Assembly: GCA_002368355.1 (NCBI GenBank)
Contig: AP018281.1
Coordinates: forward strand, 62,001 to 126,000
Reading direction: 5' to 3'
Source: Chondrocystis sp. NIES-4102
GTDB taxonomy: Bacteria; Cyanobacteriota; Cyanobacteriia; Cyanobacteriales; Xenococcaceae
Length of the DNA stretch: 64,000 nucleotides
The first letter of the stretch is position 1. Each line of letters begins with the position of its first letter. The notes beneath the pieces were generated by a model. It was not told the DNA's origin. It saw only the letters and a list, made by a program, of their open reading frames with translations, and did no database searches. This document shows positions 34,792-43,430 of the stretch, in pieces. A program made the position numbers and the translations under genes.

Positions 34792-36282
34792 TTAACCAAA
34801 TCTTTCGCTCAAGTGATCACCTACCCTCAAGGCATTAGCAATAACGGTTAAAGCAGGGCTTACCGCAGGATTAGAAGGAAAAAAGCTACTATCAACCACA
34901 TAAAGATTATCAAGATCGTGGGTGCGACAGTTAAGATCCAAGACGGAAGATTGAGGATCTGTGCCAAAACAACAAGTACCACATTGATGTGCCACCACTT
35001 GAATAGGTGCATTACCGTAGGGATGAATACCGCGAGAATCCTTATCGGTTGCTTTTAAAGTTTCTTGCCAACGATATAAAAGGCGATCGTGTGCCTCAAG
35101 ATTATTAGGTGTATAGTGGAGATAAATTTTTTCACCTTTAACTCGAACACGATTTTGAGTATCAGGTAAATCCTCCGTTTGTAACCACCAACCGATCGAA
35201 CGTTTAGCTAGTTGCTTCAAACCAAAACCTGGCATAAGTTTAGCTGCAACGGATAACAGTGGTGGAGATTCCGAAAAGATTACATCTTGTAGAATGCCTC
35301 CTGCATCCTGAATATGCCCCATAGGATAAGGAAAATCAGGATCACCCCAATAAAAATCATTAATATACATACTGCGTTGAAATAAACCTGAATTAGATTG
35401 CGGAGATTGTTGCAAAATTACCGTCATCAGGTGTTTCATTAAATTACGCCCGACTAAATCCGAACTATTGGCTAATCCATTAGGGTATTTTTCATTTGCC
35501 GATCGCAATAATAAAGCAGCAGAATTAATTGCACCACAGGCAAGCACGATAATATGCGCCATAAATAAATAGGATTGCCCGTTAATTTGGGCTTCTACGG
35601 CTTTTACTTCTGTTCCTGTAGGATTGGTATGAATAGCGACAACTTTCGCCCCAGTCTTTAGGGTAAGATCAGCACCACCTCGAATAGCAGGGCTAACTCC
35701 TGTATCTTCCGAGTCTGTGCGCCCTTCATCGCCAATACCAATAGGAAGATAGGCAGGATGTAAACCATAGTTACTCAAGCGATCGCCTAATTCACTAATT
35801 TGAGGAATACGTTCTACTGGTGGTACAGGAAAATCCTCTGTTCTAGGGGGTTCTGTGGGGTCATCTCCTGCCTTACCGTGGACACGATAGAGTTTTTCAG
35901 CTTCGGTGTAATAAGGGGCGAAATCTTGGTATTTTAGACCCCATTCGGGAGAAATACCGTTTTGATGCATTACTTGCTCAAAATCTTTCTCTCTAAAACG
36001 TAATAAAGCACCACTATAGATTTTGGTATTACCGCCAACACAATATTTAGTTTGAGGATAAAAGGGTTCACCTTCGCGATCATACCATTGCTCAGGAGCG
36101 TGATAGTCTTCCTTTTTAAATACTTCCACCTCGACTAATTCTGAACTTTCTTTGGCTGTAAATTCGCCTCTTTCTAAAACCAGGATTTTCTTACCAACCT
36201 CTCCTAGTTTTCTAGCTAATGTTCCACCACCAGCACCAGTACCAACAATAATTACATCGTAGAAGATATCATCAATAATCAT
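34792..36282 (-). CDS. GMC-family FAD oxidoreductase
   Basis: 496 residues. The FAD-binding start is VIIVGTGAGGGTLARKLGEVGKKILVLERG, the middle block CVGGNTKIYSGALLRFRE, and the C-terminal catalytic His region VVAHQCGTCCFGTDP followed by VVDSSFFPSNPAVSPALTVIANALRVGDHL. GMC enzymes oxidise alcohols or sugars. It has a Cys cluster (CGTCC) near the active-site His. It is the last gene of the putative metal-responsive operon, 85 bases after the beta-barrel gene, suggesting a redox role there. Confidence 0.87.
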   Translation of the reverse strand: MIIDDIFYDVIIVGTGAGGGTLARKLGEVGKKILVLERGEFTAKESSELVEVEVFKKEDYHAPEQWYDREGEPFYPQTKYCVGGNTKIYSGALLRFREKDFEQVMHQNGISPEWGLKYQDFAPYYTEAEKLYRVHGKAGDDPTEPPRTEDFPVPPVERIPQISELGDRLSNYGLHPAYLPIGIGDEGRTDSEDTGVSPAIRGGADLTLKTGAKVVAIHTNPTGTEVKAVEAQINGQSYLFMAHIIVLACGAINSAALLLRSANEKYPNGLANSSDLVGRNLMKHLMTVILQQSPQSNSGLFQRSMYINDFYWGDPDFPYPMGHIQDAGGILQDVIFSESPPLLSVAAKLMPGFGLKQLAKRSIGWWLQTEDLPDTQNRVRVKGEKIYLHYTPNNLEAHDRLLYRWQETLKATDKDSRGIHPYGNAPIQVVAHQCGTCCFGTDPQSSVLDLNCRTHDLDNLYVVDSSFFPSNPAVSPALTVIANALRVGDHLSERFG

Positions 36283-36367
36283 GTTACTTGAATCTTTGTT
36301 CTGCTTTTCCTATTTAAGAGGATATCGAAAAAGTAATTAATCCTGCTAAATAGTGGAACACGATCTT

Positions 36368-37150
36368 TTAAAAAGCCATAGAATAACCACCCACTAAACG
36401 TAACTCCGAGCGATCGCCTAGATCTCCTTGAATACCCAGATCGAGTACACTTTGATATCCAATTTGTTGACGTAATCCTGCGCCTAAAGTAACTATTGCG
36501 CCATCTGCCTCTATTTCACTACTTCTTACCCCCACTTCGGCTAAAAAGGTACGGGTAAAGGTTTCAGGGTAGCCTATCGGTCGAGAATAACCAATAATCA
36601 AACCAGGGATAAAAGAGCGATCGCTTTCTTCTGTATCAGTACTAAAATTGGCATCTACATTTAGATGAACACGATTATATTGTCCGACGGTTTTACTGAT
36701 GATACCTCGCAGACGAAAATCAACCCCTTGGGAATCTTTACCAGTAGGTAAACCTACATCACCACGAATAGCAAAAGCAGGAGTATTGTTATATTCGCGG
36801 TTAAAGTTATGTAAAACCCCTAGGGATAAATCGCCGATACTAAATTCTGTCTCATTATTATCTGATCTAACCGCAGGATCTAAACCAATATTAAGATGGG
36901 TATTAAGGGCAAAACCATAAAGATATTCAATTTCAAATTCACCCCCAACAGATTCATCTTCAGGAATAGTTAAGGCTGCACCTAAATCTATAGCTTGTTC
37001 ACGATAACCAATTGATTCTGCATCGTCAAAATTAAGAGGGCGATTAGCATCTATATTATTGTGATCTACTGCAACAGCTTGATCTACGCTAGTTAAGACA
37101 AGAGTTAACCCACCTAGTAAGACTAGGAAAGAAAATTTTAGTTTGGACAT
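36368..37150 (-). CDS. secreted outer-membrane beta-barrel-like protein
   Basis: 260 residues. The signal peptide is about residues 1-27 (FSFLVLLGGLTLVLTSVDQAVA). The mature part is made of alternating amphipathic strands (GGEFEIEYLYGF, HLNIGLDPAVR, FSIGDLSLGVLHNF, LRLVGGYSMAF), ending in Phe as outer-membrane proteins do. It resembles transporter/porin-like MetA-pathway proteins. It follows the His/Met-rich gene by 18 bases, so the pair is cotranscribed. It could be a metal-exporting or -importing porin. Confidence 0.75.
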   Translation of the reverse strand: MSKLKFSFLVLLGGLTLVLTSVDQAVAVDHNNIDANRPLNFDDAESIGYREQAIDLGAALTIPEDESVGGEFEIEYLYGFALNTHLNIGLDPAVRSDNNETEFSIGDLSLGVLHNFNREYNNTPAFAIRGDVGLPTGKDSQGVDFRLRGIISKTVGQYNRVHLNVDANFSTDTEESDRSFIPGLIIGYSRPIGYPETFTRTFLAEVGVRSSEIEADGAIVTLGAGLRQQIGYQSVLDLGIQGDLGDRSELRLVGGYSMAF

Positions 37151-37168
37151 TTGTTTATATTTTTAGGA

Positions 37169-38545
37169 TTAATGGTTATGGTGGGTATGATCTTGATGAT
37201 TGGGTGTTTTTTGCTGATGCTGTCCATGATTCATCTGATGCTGCATATGTTGAGGATTATGCTGTCCATGATTCATCTGATGCTGCATATGTTGAGGATT
37301 ATGCTGTCCATGATTCATCTGATGCTGCATATGTTGAGGTTGATGCTGATCATGATTCATCTGATGTTGCATATGTTGAGGTTGATGCTGTCCATGATTC
37401 ATCTGATGCTGCATATGTTGAGGATTATCCTGTCCATGATTCATCTGATGATCGTAACCTTCAATATCTCCCATCCAGCCCATTCCAGGCATTCCCTCCA
37501 TAAAACGGTGGTCGTGTAGCTTATTATCGCCGTAGGTCTTTCCTGCTTCCATTCCCTGATGATTAGCAGCCATTACTAACCAAGTTGCCCTTTGAATTTG
37601 TTCTGCTTGTTGTTCCTCACTCATCCATTGGGAGGCTAAAATATCGTTAACTAGGTCGTGTAGCATATGGAGATTGTCAAAAGTATTAGCAATTTCGGGA
37701 AAGCGATCGGCAAAACGAGGGCTAAGTTCGGCAAACATAGGCATAAACGGACGATCTCTACGATATAACTCTACTTGGTGATATTGTTTACCCATTTGCT
37801 CGTAAACTTTATTTTGTTCTTCTAAAGTCTTGTTGTAGAGTAAGTCATACATTGAACCTTGTAACCAGTGGTAGCCCCAAAATAAGCCGTTAACTTTCGG
37901 ATATTTTTCTCTAAAAGCTTTAGAATAGGGCTGGGAATCTAGATATCCCATATTCATCGGTAAGCCCGTAATAGCATAGGGGACTTCCTTGAGATAAAAC
38001 TGATAGAGTGCGTCGATTTCTGCTTCTTTTTCCGCCTCAGTCATTTCTGTGCTGGCTAATACGTCTACCGTTTGAAAGTGGAGAATGTGCGCCCAGTCGA
38101 ATACTTGTTCTAATACACCATACCTGCGTCCGAAGGTAGGGGAAATATTGGCTTCATCGGGCATAAAACGGGGAGGATTTTTTAAAACACGATTGATTTT
38201 AGCAAAAGTTGCCGTTTCTAATTCCCCACTCTTACCCGTCACTAAATCTTCATAAGCAAAAGCATGACCTACCGCTACTGCATTTAAATCCTTAGCTAGG
38301 GCGCGAACGTTATAGATATCATCATTATACTTGCCTCTTTTACGATAAATATGATTTTTATCCTTATTATTCATCCATTTAGGCAAATTCTGAGGTACGG
38401 GGGGTAAATTTTTGGCAGTTTCTGCTGACTTTGGATGTAGATGATCTTGGTGGGATGATTGGGCTGATGCGGGTAATGATCCTATAGTTAATAATAGAGC
38501 GATCGCTCCTTTGATAGTATTTTTAAAAATTGGATGATTAAACAT
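37169..38545 (-). CDS. exported His/Met-rich repeat protein, putative metal binding
   Basis: 458 residues. The signal peptide ends near ASAQ (residues 1-29). The body is rich in His, Met, Tyr and Trp (about 30-350) and contains MAANHQGMEAGKTYG. The last 95 residues are five and a half near-perfect 14-residue copies of QMNHGQHNPQHMQH. The His/Met density strongly suggests binding of Cu, Ag or another soft metal in the periplasm. It lies after a MerR regulator and before a beta-barrel gene. The body has no family I recognise. The first ATG gives the complete signal peptide. Confidence 0.82.
   Translation of the reverse strand: MFNHPIFKNTIKGAIALLLTIGSLPASAQSSHQDHLHPKSAETAKNLPPVPQNLPKWMNNKDKNHIYRKRGKYNDDIYNVRALAKDLNAVAVGHAFAYEDLVTGKSGELETATFAKINRVLKNPPRFMPDEANISPTFGRRYGVLEQVFDWAHILHFQTVDVLASTEMTEAEKEAEIDALYQFYLKEVPYAITGLPMNMGYLDSQPYSKAFREKYPKVNGLFWGYHWLQGSMYDLLYNKTLEEQNKVYEQMGKQYHQVELYRRDRPFMPMFAELSPRFADRFPEIANTFDNLHMLHDLVNDILASQWMSEEQQAEQIQRATWLVMAANHQGMEAGKTYGDNKLHDHRFMEGMPGMGWMGDIEGYDHQMNHGQDNPQHMQHQMNHGQHQPQHMQHQMNHDQHQPQHMQHQMNHGQHNPQHMQHQMNHGQHNPQHMQHQMNHGQHQQKTPNHQDHTHHNH
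37238..37447 (-). repeat. 42-bp coding tandem repeat (14-residue His/Met/Gln unit, 5 copies)
   Basis: Five full copies of the 42-bp unit plus a partial sixth towards 37211, each encoding QMNHGQxxPQHMQH with G/D, H/D and Q/N variants. DNA identity is very high. The opposite strand also shows open frames over the array; these are shadows of the repeat, not genes. Confidence 0.9.
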
Positions 38546-38673
38546 ATAGGGAATTTGGAGTTTTGCAGGGTTGATGATTGTATTGTTGATTACGTTAGTT
38601 CGTAGCTAAAAGCTAATAACTTTTAAAATACTCATTGGCAAACCACAGTAAATCAGAGTTAAATAAATGCGCG

Positions 38674-39099
38674 TTAATGTGTAGATACACTGGAAATTAA
38701 AGGACAGACTTGGGAGGAATCAAACTCAGGATAGGTGTTATTTTGCCAAATAGTCCGATATGCTTCTAATTCAGCTTTAAATAAGGTCATCTGTTGAATT
38801 TGAAGTTCCAATTGCTCTATCTTTTCATTTAATAAACTTTGCACTAGATTACAAGGTTTTTCTCCCCGATCTCGAATATCTAGTAAGCGTTTAATTTCTT
38901 CTAATGTAAATCCTAATGTCTGAGCCTTTTTAATAAACTCTACTTGATCACTAGCATCTTGACCATAATAACGATAATTATTGTCTCCCCGTAGTCTAGG
39001 GCGCAGTAAGCCTAAATCGCTATAGTAACGTAAAGTTCTGACCCCAACCCCTGTTTGCTTGGCTAATTCCCCAATTTTAAGCAAAGTTACCACACTCAT
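38674..39099 (-). CDS. MerR-family transcriptional regulator
   Basis: 141 residues. The winged helix (LKIGELAKQTGVGVRTLRYYSDLGLLRP) is followed by the long dimerisation helix. Cys83 (GEKPCNLV) occupies the place of the first metal-site Cys of MerR/ZntR proteins; Cys132 lies in the C-terminal loop (SSQVCPLI). A metal or thiol effector is therefore likely. It is eight bases downstream of the glutaredoxin-MauE gene. A MerR-type operator lies upstream of the inserted IS element at 41.86 kb. Confidence 0.87.
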   Translation of the reverse strand: MSVVTLLKIGELAKQTGVGVRTLRYYSDLGLLRPRLRGDNNYRYYGQDASDQVEFIKKAQTLGFTLEEIKRLLDIRDRGEKPCNLVQSLLNEKIEQLELQIQQMTLFKAELEAYRTIWQNNTYPEFDSSQVCPLISSVSTH

Positions 39100-39106
39100 A
39101 ATTACT

Positions 39107-39901
39107 TTAATCTTTAATCATTGTCTCTACTGCAATCGCCCTCGGTTGAGTTTCCTTAAATTTAAGAGATTCCATATCTTGAATGGTTGCAGAAGAAAAT
39201 AATATAGTTGCGCCCATAATTGCCATAATGGCATTTTCACTCAAACTTACCACTCCTAAAGGTGCTTTGGAATTTCCCCCCACGCAAGCACAATTTAGGG
39301 CTAATTTATCAATATACACAGCTTTAAATACCGATATACTGCCACTGATGCCAATTAATAGAGAAGTGATTCCCGTGGCTAAAGGTGCAATACCTGAGAG
39401 AAAACCTAATGCGATCGCTAATTCAGCAAAAGGGTAAATTTTGGCATAAGGCTTGATTTTTTGAGTAATTAAATCGTATTTAGTAAAGCTTTTAGCAAAT
39501 GATTCGATATCCATTAACTTTAATGAAGCGAGTAGAGACAAAGAAAAACCCATAAATCCTGTAAGCCCCATACTAGTTGCCAAAGCCATTAAGCCTGCGG
39601 TGGAAAAAATTGCCACAACAGGAGTGTAGGAATATTGAGGAGTTTCAGCTTTTACTTGTAGTTTTTGCGCTAAATCAGTATAACCACCAATTTTTTGTTC
39701 ACCAAAGAAGATTAAAGGAGTCGTTGCAACCTTATATTTAGCTTTTAAAGCCTCTGTTTCCTCTTTGGAAGTTAACTTATAGTCTTCATATTTAATACCT
39801 TTTTCCTCAAGTAAATTAATGGCTTTCACTCCCCAAGGACATTCATGATCTGGGGTAGACATACGGTACACTTTAACTGGAGCAACAGTACCACTATTCA
39901 T
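39107..39901 (-). CDS. glutaredoxin-MauE fusion membrane protein
   Basis: 264 residues. The N-terminal about 80 residues are glutaredoxin-like with a single active Cys (HECPWG) and TTPLIFFGEQKIGGYTDL. Four to five helices of MauE/DoxX type follow (about 95-240), ending with a Cys pair CACVGG. It should move electrons or reduce periplasmic thiols and may support metal handling by the operon. The ATG is only a few bases from the right end of the IS element, so its native leader has been replaced. Confidence 0.8.
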   Translation of the reverse strand: MNSGTVAPVKVYRMSTPDHECPWGVKAINLLEEKGIKYEDYKLTSKEETEALKAKYKVATTPLIFFGEQKIGGYTDLAQKLQVKAETPQYSYTPVVAIFSTAGLMALATSMGLTGFMGFSLSLLASLKLMDIESFAKSFTKYDLITQKIKPYAKIYPFAELAIALGFLSGIAPLATGITSLLIGISGSISVFKAVYIDKLALNCACVGGNSKAPLGVVSLSENAIMAIMGATILFSSATIQDMESLKFKETQPRAIAVETMIKD

Positions 39902-39914
39902 TTTCGTGACTTCT

Positions 39915-39945
39915 CCAGACGTTAACTCTTCGAGTATAACGCTGG
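39915..39945. repeat. right-end hairpin of the IS element
   Basis: Stem CCAG-CGTTA / TAACG-CTGG with one bulged A on one side. It lies just before the last bases of the element and is the likely RE recognition hairpin for TnpA. It overlaps the tnpB stop, and on the minus strand the RNA here could form the 3' part of a TnpB guide (omega) RNA. Confidence 0.65.
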
Positions 39946-41307
39946 CTTCTCCAAACCTCGGAGGGTAGAGAGAACTTCCTTTAAGGTACTATTAGTAGTA
40001 GATGCAATCACTACTGGATTCCCTTTACAGCGTTTTATAGTGGGGAACAAGTCCAGCCCCACTCTCTTGACATTGATAGAGGCTGAAACGTCTCTATCAA
40101 TCAAAAGGTTTAATTCTTCATCCCAATACTCCCGAATACCGCAATCAGTAAAGACAAACTCATCTTTGTACGGCAACAACATTGAGGTGTATTGTGGATT
40201 TACAGGTATTACCAAAGCCCCAGCTTTTTCAGCTTTGAACTTCAGTATGTTGAAAAACTGACCAAAAGCAGCATCAGCCCAAGACTTATTTAATCCTGAT
40301 TTCGCCGACTGCCCATTAGGTAAAAATTTACCATTAGTATCAGTTTTTGCTTTATTCCTTCGACTCAACCCAACAAGATTGAGCTTTTCATGAAAGAAAA
40401 CTTTTTTGCCCGTTTTCAGTAGCGCGTGGGCAGTATTGTAAGCGTGATCTTTTCTAGCTCTAGCTATTGAGGAGTGAAGTTTTGCTTCCCGTTTTGCTAG
40501 TTTTCGTCTTGATTTACTACCTTTCTTTTTGGTAGATTTGCGTTTTGATACCTTGGCTAGCTTGTCTCGTGAGGAGCGAAAAGACTTAAGGCTAGGCAAT
40601 TTAACACCTTCGCTGGTAGCCAGATAATCATCTTCATGCAGTACTGCATCCATCCCCAAGGAATTATTCCAACTGGGAGTAATATTTGATTTGAAGTCAG
40701 GTACAGAATCATCTTGAAGCCGTAGATTAATATACCATCCGTCACTTTTTTTGATTATCTGTGCTTGCTTTAATACTGCACCATTAGGCAGTGGACGATG
40801 ATGGCGCACATTGATTATGCCAATTTTAGGTAATGATAAATAAAGCCATTTGCCTCCAACAGAACAAGAATGTAGTTTGAAGGAGTCAAACACTATTGAC
40901 CTAAAACGAGCAGTGTTTTTATATCTTGGTTTTCCACTACGCTTTCCTTTTGAATCACCAGCAATGAACCGCTCAAAAGCTAGTTTGACTCTTTTGCACA
41001 CCTCTTGTAGTGTTTGAGATGGCACAGAGTTAAAATCTAGCAATTCACCACTCCAGCCTACAATAACCAAATCTTGTTTGATTACGGGTAACTGCTTTTT
41101 CTGTCCGTAAAACTCAGGTTTGTCCTTGAGTTCAGGCAAATGACATACCAAAAGACATCTATCAATGTAGCTACGATTTTGTTCCCACCAGTCAAACCGC
41201 TCGCCAAGCTGTCGATTATACCAATACTGACAAATCCGAAGCCAGTCATTGAGTACTAGCTTGTGTTCTGTAGTGGGCTTTAGTCGGTACTGATAATTGT
41301 AAATCAA
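39922..41307 (-). CDS. tnpB: TnpB RNA-guided nuclease, zinc finger degenerate
   Basis: 461 residues. The RuvC-like acidic residues are in LGMDAVL, FHEKLNLVGL and LIDRDVSASINV, so the catalytic triad is present. The usual four-Cys zinc finger between the second and third sites is missing: VNPQYTSMLLPYKDEFVFTDCG retains only one Cys. TnpB normally cuts DNA with an omega RNA made from the right end, promoting retention of the element. It is transcribed on the same strand as the metal operon downstream. Confidence 0.9.
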   Translation of the reverse strand: MIYNYQYRLKPTTEHKLVLNDWLRICQYWYNRQLGERFDWWEQNRSYIDRCLLVCHLPELKDKPEFYGQKKQLPVIKQDLVIVGWSGELLDFNSVPSQTLQEVCKRVKLAFERFIAGDSKGKRSGKPRYKNTARFRSIVFDSFKLHSCSVGGKWLYLSLPKIGIINVRHHRPLPNGAVLKQAQIIKKSDGWYINLRLQDDSVPDFKSNITPSWNNSLGMDAVLHEDDYLATSEGVKLPSLKSFRSSRDKLAKVSKRKSTKKKGSKSRRKLAKREAKLHSSIARARKDHAYNTAHALLKTGKKVFFHEKLNLVGLSRRNKAKTDTNGKFLPNGQSAKSGLNKSWADAAFGQFFNILKFKAEKAGALVIPVNPQYTSMLLPYKDEFVFTDCGIREYWDEELNLLIDRDVSASINVKRVGLDLFPTIKRCKGNPVVIASTTNSTLKEVLSTLRGLEKPALYSKS

Positions 41308-41353
41308 AGTCAGCGTTGTTATAATTGGATACAGTTATTGTAGCACAAGAAGA

Positions 41354-41764
41354 ATGAGGAATGATTTTGTTTCTAGTGCCAGGTCTGTATCTGATTTAAA
41401 AGCTCATTTAGTTTTGACAACCAAGTATAGAAAAAAGGTTTTAACTGGCGAAATGATTAGCAGATTGAGAGACGTGATAACTGAATTGTGTGAAAAATGG
41501 GATTGCAAAGTGATTGAGTTCAATGGAGAAGACAATCATATACATTTGTTATTTCAGTACTACCCACAAATGGAACTACCCAAATTCATAGGCAATATTA
41601 AATCAGTTACCAGCAGGAGATTGAGACAAGAATTTCCAGAAGAAATAAACAAAATTTATTGGAAAAAAGTATTTTGGAATGAGTCTTACTTTATAGCTTC
41701 TTGTGGTGGAGTTACAATATCTGTATTAAAAAATTATATCGAGAATCAAAATACGCCAAGCTAG
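41354..41764 (+). CDS. tnpA: IS200-like Y1 transposase
   Basis: 136 residues. The HUH motif is NHIHLLFQY and the catalytic Tyr is in ISVLKNYIENQ. The domain start HLVLTTKYRKKVLTGEM is typical of IS200/IS605 TnpA. It is full length, so transposition may still be possible. It is divergent from tnpB with a 46-bp shared promoter region. The nucleotides after the stop form the left-end hairpin. Confidence 0.93.
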   Translation: MRNDFVSSARSVSDLKAHLVLTTKYRKKVLTGEMISRLRDVITELCEKWDCKVIEFNGEDNHIHLLFQYYPQMELPKFIGNIKSVTSRRLRQEFPEEINKIYWKKVFWNESYFIASCGGVTISVLKNYIENQNTPS

Positions 41765-41765
41765 A

Positions 41766-41822
41766 CCCAGCCCACGATTCATCCAGACATTCGGCTGCGC
41801 CAGAATGCTGGGCTTCTCGTGG
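41766..41822. repeat. left-end hairpin of the IS element
   Basis: Nested stems CCCAGC/GCTGGG, CCACG/CGTGG and an inner CATTC-GGC/GCC-GAATG with one bulge. This is the likely recognition structure of TnpA at the tnpA end. Confidence 0.65.
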
Positions 41823-41855
41823 TTTGGCTAAATTAGTTTTACTGAAATTAAGTTA

Positions 41856-41887
41856 AGTGTAAACTCTCTAGTTAACTGGAAAGTCAA
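41856..41887 (-). promoter_or_regulatory. MerR-type promoter/operator
   Basis: On the minus strand there is a -35 TTGACT and a -10 TACACT separated by 20 bp, the long spacer typical of MerR-family promoters. Between them lies a 22-bp imperfect palindrome centred on GTTAAC (41863-41884; halves ACTCTCTAGTT and AACTGGAAAGT; nine of eleven positions match). It points towards the glutaredoxin-MauE/merR operon but is now about 1.95 kb upstream because of the IS element. Confidence 0.6.
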
Positions 41888-42275
41888 GTTATTGTTTGCT
41901 GGGGAGAGATTAGATAATGCAGTATTTTAACCAAATTATCACAGAGCGATCGCCATTATTGTAATTTCAGATAGAAACATTTAGTAATCTAGTTGTATGT
42001 AAATAGTTATGGAGCTAAAAACTGGTAATAAAATGTTAGAAACTGTTGAAGGTTTAAGTTATTTCTGAAAAGCTACTACTAAGAGCGATTGGGCATAGCC
42101 CACACTTGGTGATCGCAGTAGACAACTATTAATAAAAAGCGATCGTGGTTATATTTATTTTTAAATAGCTTTTATATAGTCTTTACACTTAATACATTTA
42201 CAAGAAAGCTCGGTTATGATATTACAGATTATATTACATAAATATAAAATGAATTGCTAAAAGAAAGGAGCTTCT
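41888..42275. other. 388-bp intergenic region upstream of the nucleotidyltransferase
   Basis: No gene seen. It includes the upstream side of the MerR-type promoter and the AT-rich leader of the nucleotidyltransferase gene, which has the ribosome binding site AAAGGAG before its TTG start. A short GGGCATAGCCC hairpin lies near 42089. Confidence 0.5.
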
Positions 42276-43430
42276 TTGAACTACAAAAACTTAGAAACAG
42301 AACTTATTCTTAGATGTTCTACCACAGAAATCAATCCCAACTCGATTATAAGAATTAAAGAAATAATAGAACAAGATATTGATTGGGACTATTTTATAAC
42401 TACAGCTAAAATCCATAAGGTAGCCCCCTTAGTTTTCGTAAATATTATTAAGATAGCCTCTAAAGTAATTCCCTCAGATAAGCTTTCTACCTTACAAACA
42501 TTTATCAGAAGTTTAGTAATAAAAAATCTATATATTATTAAAGAATTAATTTATTTAATGGAATGTTTTGAGTCTAATAATATTCCTGCAATACCCTATA
42601 AGGGAGTAATTTTAGCTGCTGCATTTTATAAAGATCCCTCCCTTAGACAATTTACAGATTTAGACTTTTTAGTACCTAGGGAAAAATATATTGAAACTCA
42701 ACAACTGTTAATGAGTTTAGGATATCAAGCACCTCCTCAAACTAATGTTGATTGGGAAAGAGGCTTTATCAATCCTCAAAAGCAAATTGCAGTCGATCTT
42801 CACCAAGGGTTGACACGTTTTTCTAATCTTATAAATATAGATTTTACAAGTTTTTGCGATCGCTTAGAATCTGTTTTAATTGGCGGAGTTGAGGTTAAAA
42901 GTTTTTCATCTGAAGATATGTTAATAGTACTTTGCGTACAGTTAGCTAAGGATTCACAATGGACAGCAGAGGTTTTAATCAAAGTTTGTGATATTGCCCA
43001 GTTACTGCGTGCTAATCCTGCTTTAGATTGGCAATTGATTTGGCAACGTTGTAAAAAGTTGGGGACGAGAAGAATATTGTTGTTTAGTTTATCTGTAACC
43101 AAAGAAATGCTGGAAATAGAGTTACCAGATTTAATTACTCAAAAAATACAAGCAGATCAAGTAGTTCAAAAAGCAGCACTTCAAGTATGTCAGGAGTTTT
43201 TTGATCGCAGTGAAGAATCATTTCTCAATCGCACATTTAAAGAAAGAATTTATTTAAGAAAGCTTTTTAGGGAACGCTGGCAAGATAAAATTAGTTACAA
43301 TTTTAAAAAGGCTGTGACACCCAATGAACGAGATCAAGAAGTAGTTGAATTACCAACGCAGCTTAGTTTTATATATTATTTCCTCAGACCGATTAGACTA
43401 ACTTTTAAATATTTAAATAGATTATTTTAG
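42276..43430 (+). CDS. nucleotidyltransferase family protein (NTP_transf_5 type)
   Basis: 384 residues with a TTG start after AAAGGAG. The core segment NIPAIPYKGVILAAAFYKDPSLRQFTDLDFLVPREK contains the DLD acidic pair of polymerase-beta-type nucleotidyltransferases, and DLH follows at about residue 175. PF14907-like proteins recur in RiPP and exopolysaccharide clusters, in some lasso loci next to HPr-kinase-like genes. The stop overlaps the end of the convergent beta-propeller gene by nine bases, so it belongs spatially with the RiPP locus. The substrate is unknown. Confidence 0.8.
   Translation: MNYKNLETELILRCSTTEINPNSIIRIKEIIEQDIDWDYFITTAKIHKVAPLVFVNIIKIASKVIPSDKLSTLQTFIRSLVIKNLYIIKELIYLMECFESNNIPAIPYKGVILAAAFYKDPSLRQFTDLDFLVPREKYIETQQLLMSLGYQAPPQTNVDWERGFINPQKQIAVDLHQGLTRFSNLINIDFTSFCDRLESVLIGGVEVKSFSSEDMLIVLCVQLAKDSQWTAEVLIKVCDIAQLLRANPALDWQLIWQRCKKLGTRRILLFSLSVTKEMLEIELPDLITQKIQADQVVQKAALQVCQEFFDRSEESFLNRTFKERIYLRKLFRERWQDKISYNFKKAVTPNERDQEVVELPTQLSFIYYFLRPIRLTFKYLNRLF

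Larger units (their letters stand above)
39905..41826. mobile_element. IS200/IS605-family insertion sequence
   Basis: Divergent tnpA (Y1 transposase, plus) and tnpB (minus) with hairpins at both ends: 39915-39945 at the tnpB end and 41766-41822 at the tnpA end. No terminal inverted repeats or target duplication are expected in this family; the exact ends are estimated. Both ends share GAGAAG(C/T)C phrases. The element sits between the MerR-type promoter at 41.86 kb and the glutaredoxin-MauE gene. Confidence 0.82.

Noticed and set aside
37151-37519. Two plus-strand frames over the His/Met repeat array
   Set aside because: They are antisense readings of the 42-bp repeat; the minus-strand frame has a signal peptide and a non-repetitive body.
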